From Clarkia xantiana subsp. parviflora (Eukaryota > Streptophyta > Magnoliopsida > Myrtales > Onagraceae): a stretch of 64,000 nucleotides of DNA. A program made the position numbers and the translations under genes. Position 1 is the first letter of the stretch, and every line of letters begins with the position of its first letter. Positions 63,861 to 64,000 of this stretch are shown here, one piece after another. The stretch covers positions 9,632,747-9,696,746 of the forward strand of contig JAPTYO010000011.1 of NCBI GenBank assembly GCA_036873135.1, read 5' to 3'. The notes beneath the pieces were generated by a model. It saw only the letters and a list, made by a program, of their open reading frames with translations. It made no database searches and was not told the DNA's origin.

Positions 63861-64000
63861 TGTTAGATTACGTGGAGTAATCACTACGGATACTAAAACA
63901 AGGTACATGCTAGTAATCGGAATTACGCAGCGGAAGATTCACACATACCTTTAGAATGATCCGTAGACCCAAGATCTTTTCTGGAGGGAGTTCACGATCC
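63861..64000 (-). repeat. Copia LTR (5' LTR of the minus-strand element), partial
   Basis: It starts tgttagattacgtggag and matches 53020-53160 with few differences until the window edge. Confidence 0.9.

Larger units (their letters stand above)
53020..64000 (-). mobile_element. Copia-type LTR retrotransposon (minus strand), runs off the window
   Basis: The LTRs at 53020-53606 and from 63861 share their first 140 bases with about five differences. On the minus strand the PBS GTGGTATCAGAGTCTG (complementary to initiator tRNA-Met) follows the right LTR, and the PPT GAGTGGGAGC precedes the left LTR. RNase H and RT remnants lie on the minus strand at 54.9-56.1 kb in Copia order. The coding region is broken by many stops and shifts. 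The internal 10.2 kb is inflated by a Helitron (60208-63004), which itself holds a Mutator-like foldback. Confidence 0.9.

Overview
The window is nuclear DNA of a flowering plant, most likely a eudicot. It is AT-rich, its genes have GT-AG introns, and the three intact genes are plant types: an SHH1-like SAWADEE homeodomain protein, a lachrymatory-factor-synthase-like START/Bet v 1-fold protein, and an SKM1-type LRR receptor-like pseudokinase. I cannot name the species. I see no tRNA, rRNA, organellar or bacterial sequence and no CRISPR.

Layout. 93-4385 is a nine-exon SHH1-like gene (273 aa) with DNA transposons in introns 1 and 4. 4.8-12.7 kb is a repeat graveyard. It holds a Tourist/Harbinger element split by a hAT element with a 94-unit CT tract, a large foldback, broken copies of a TTC1-like TPR gene and of a SERK-type LRR exon, and three MITEs. 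An unoccupied paralogous copy of the Tourist target site is also present. 13258-13761 is the single-exon LFS-like gene, followed by a SINE-like sequence. 14-22 kb is gene-poor, with Helitron, LTR and hAT remnants.

22.4-33.75 kb is a roughly 11.4 kb LTR element with gypsy-type PBS and PPT but no recognisable protease, RT, RNase H or integrase. It behaves like a LARD: long non-coding interior, two blocks of degenerate tandem repeats, and a broken antisense coding region. A solo LTR of the same family lies at 37.8-38.4 kb. 36.6-40.3 kb holds two Helitrons. A PIF-type MITE at 41.6 kb is the inverted sister of one at 11.6 kb.

43.4-47.73 kb is the SKM1-like gene, with a predicted leader intron built from three diverged tandem repeats. 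49-52.15 kb is a Helitron copy that has lost both ends and carries a hAT element inside another hAT element. 53.02 kb to the window end is a minus-strand Copia element whose second LTR runs off the edge. It contains a complete Helitron, which contains a foldback Mutator-like element with a 9-bp duplication.

The three genes do not form a pathway. SHH1-type proteins recruit RNA polymerase IV to silent chromatin, which suits a gene embedded in transposons, but that link is thematic only. Most insertion calls rest on target-site duplications read directly from the sequence.
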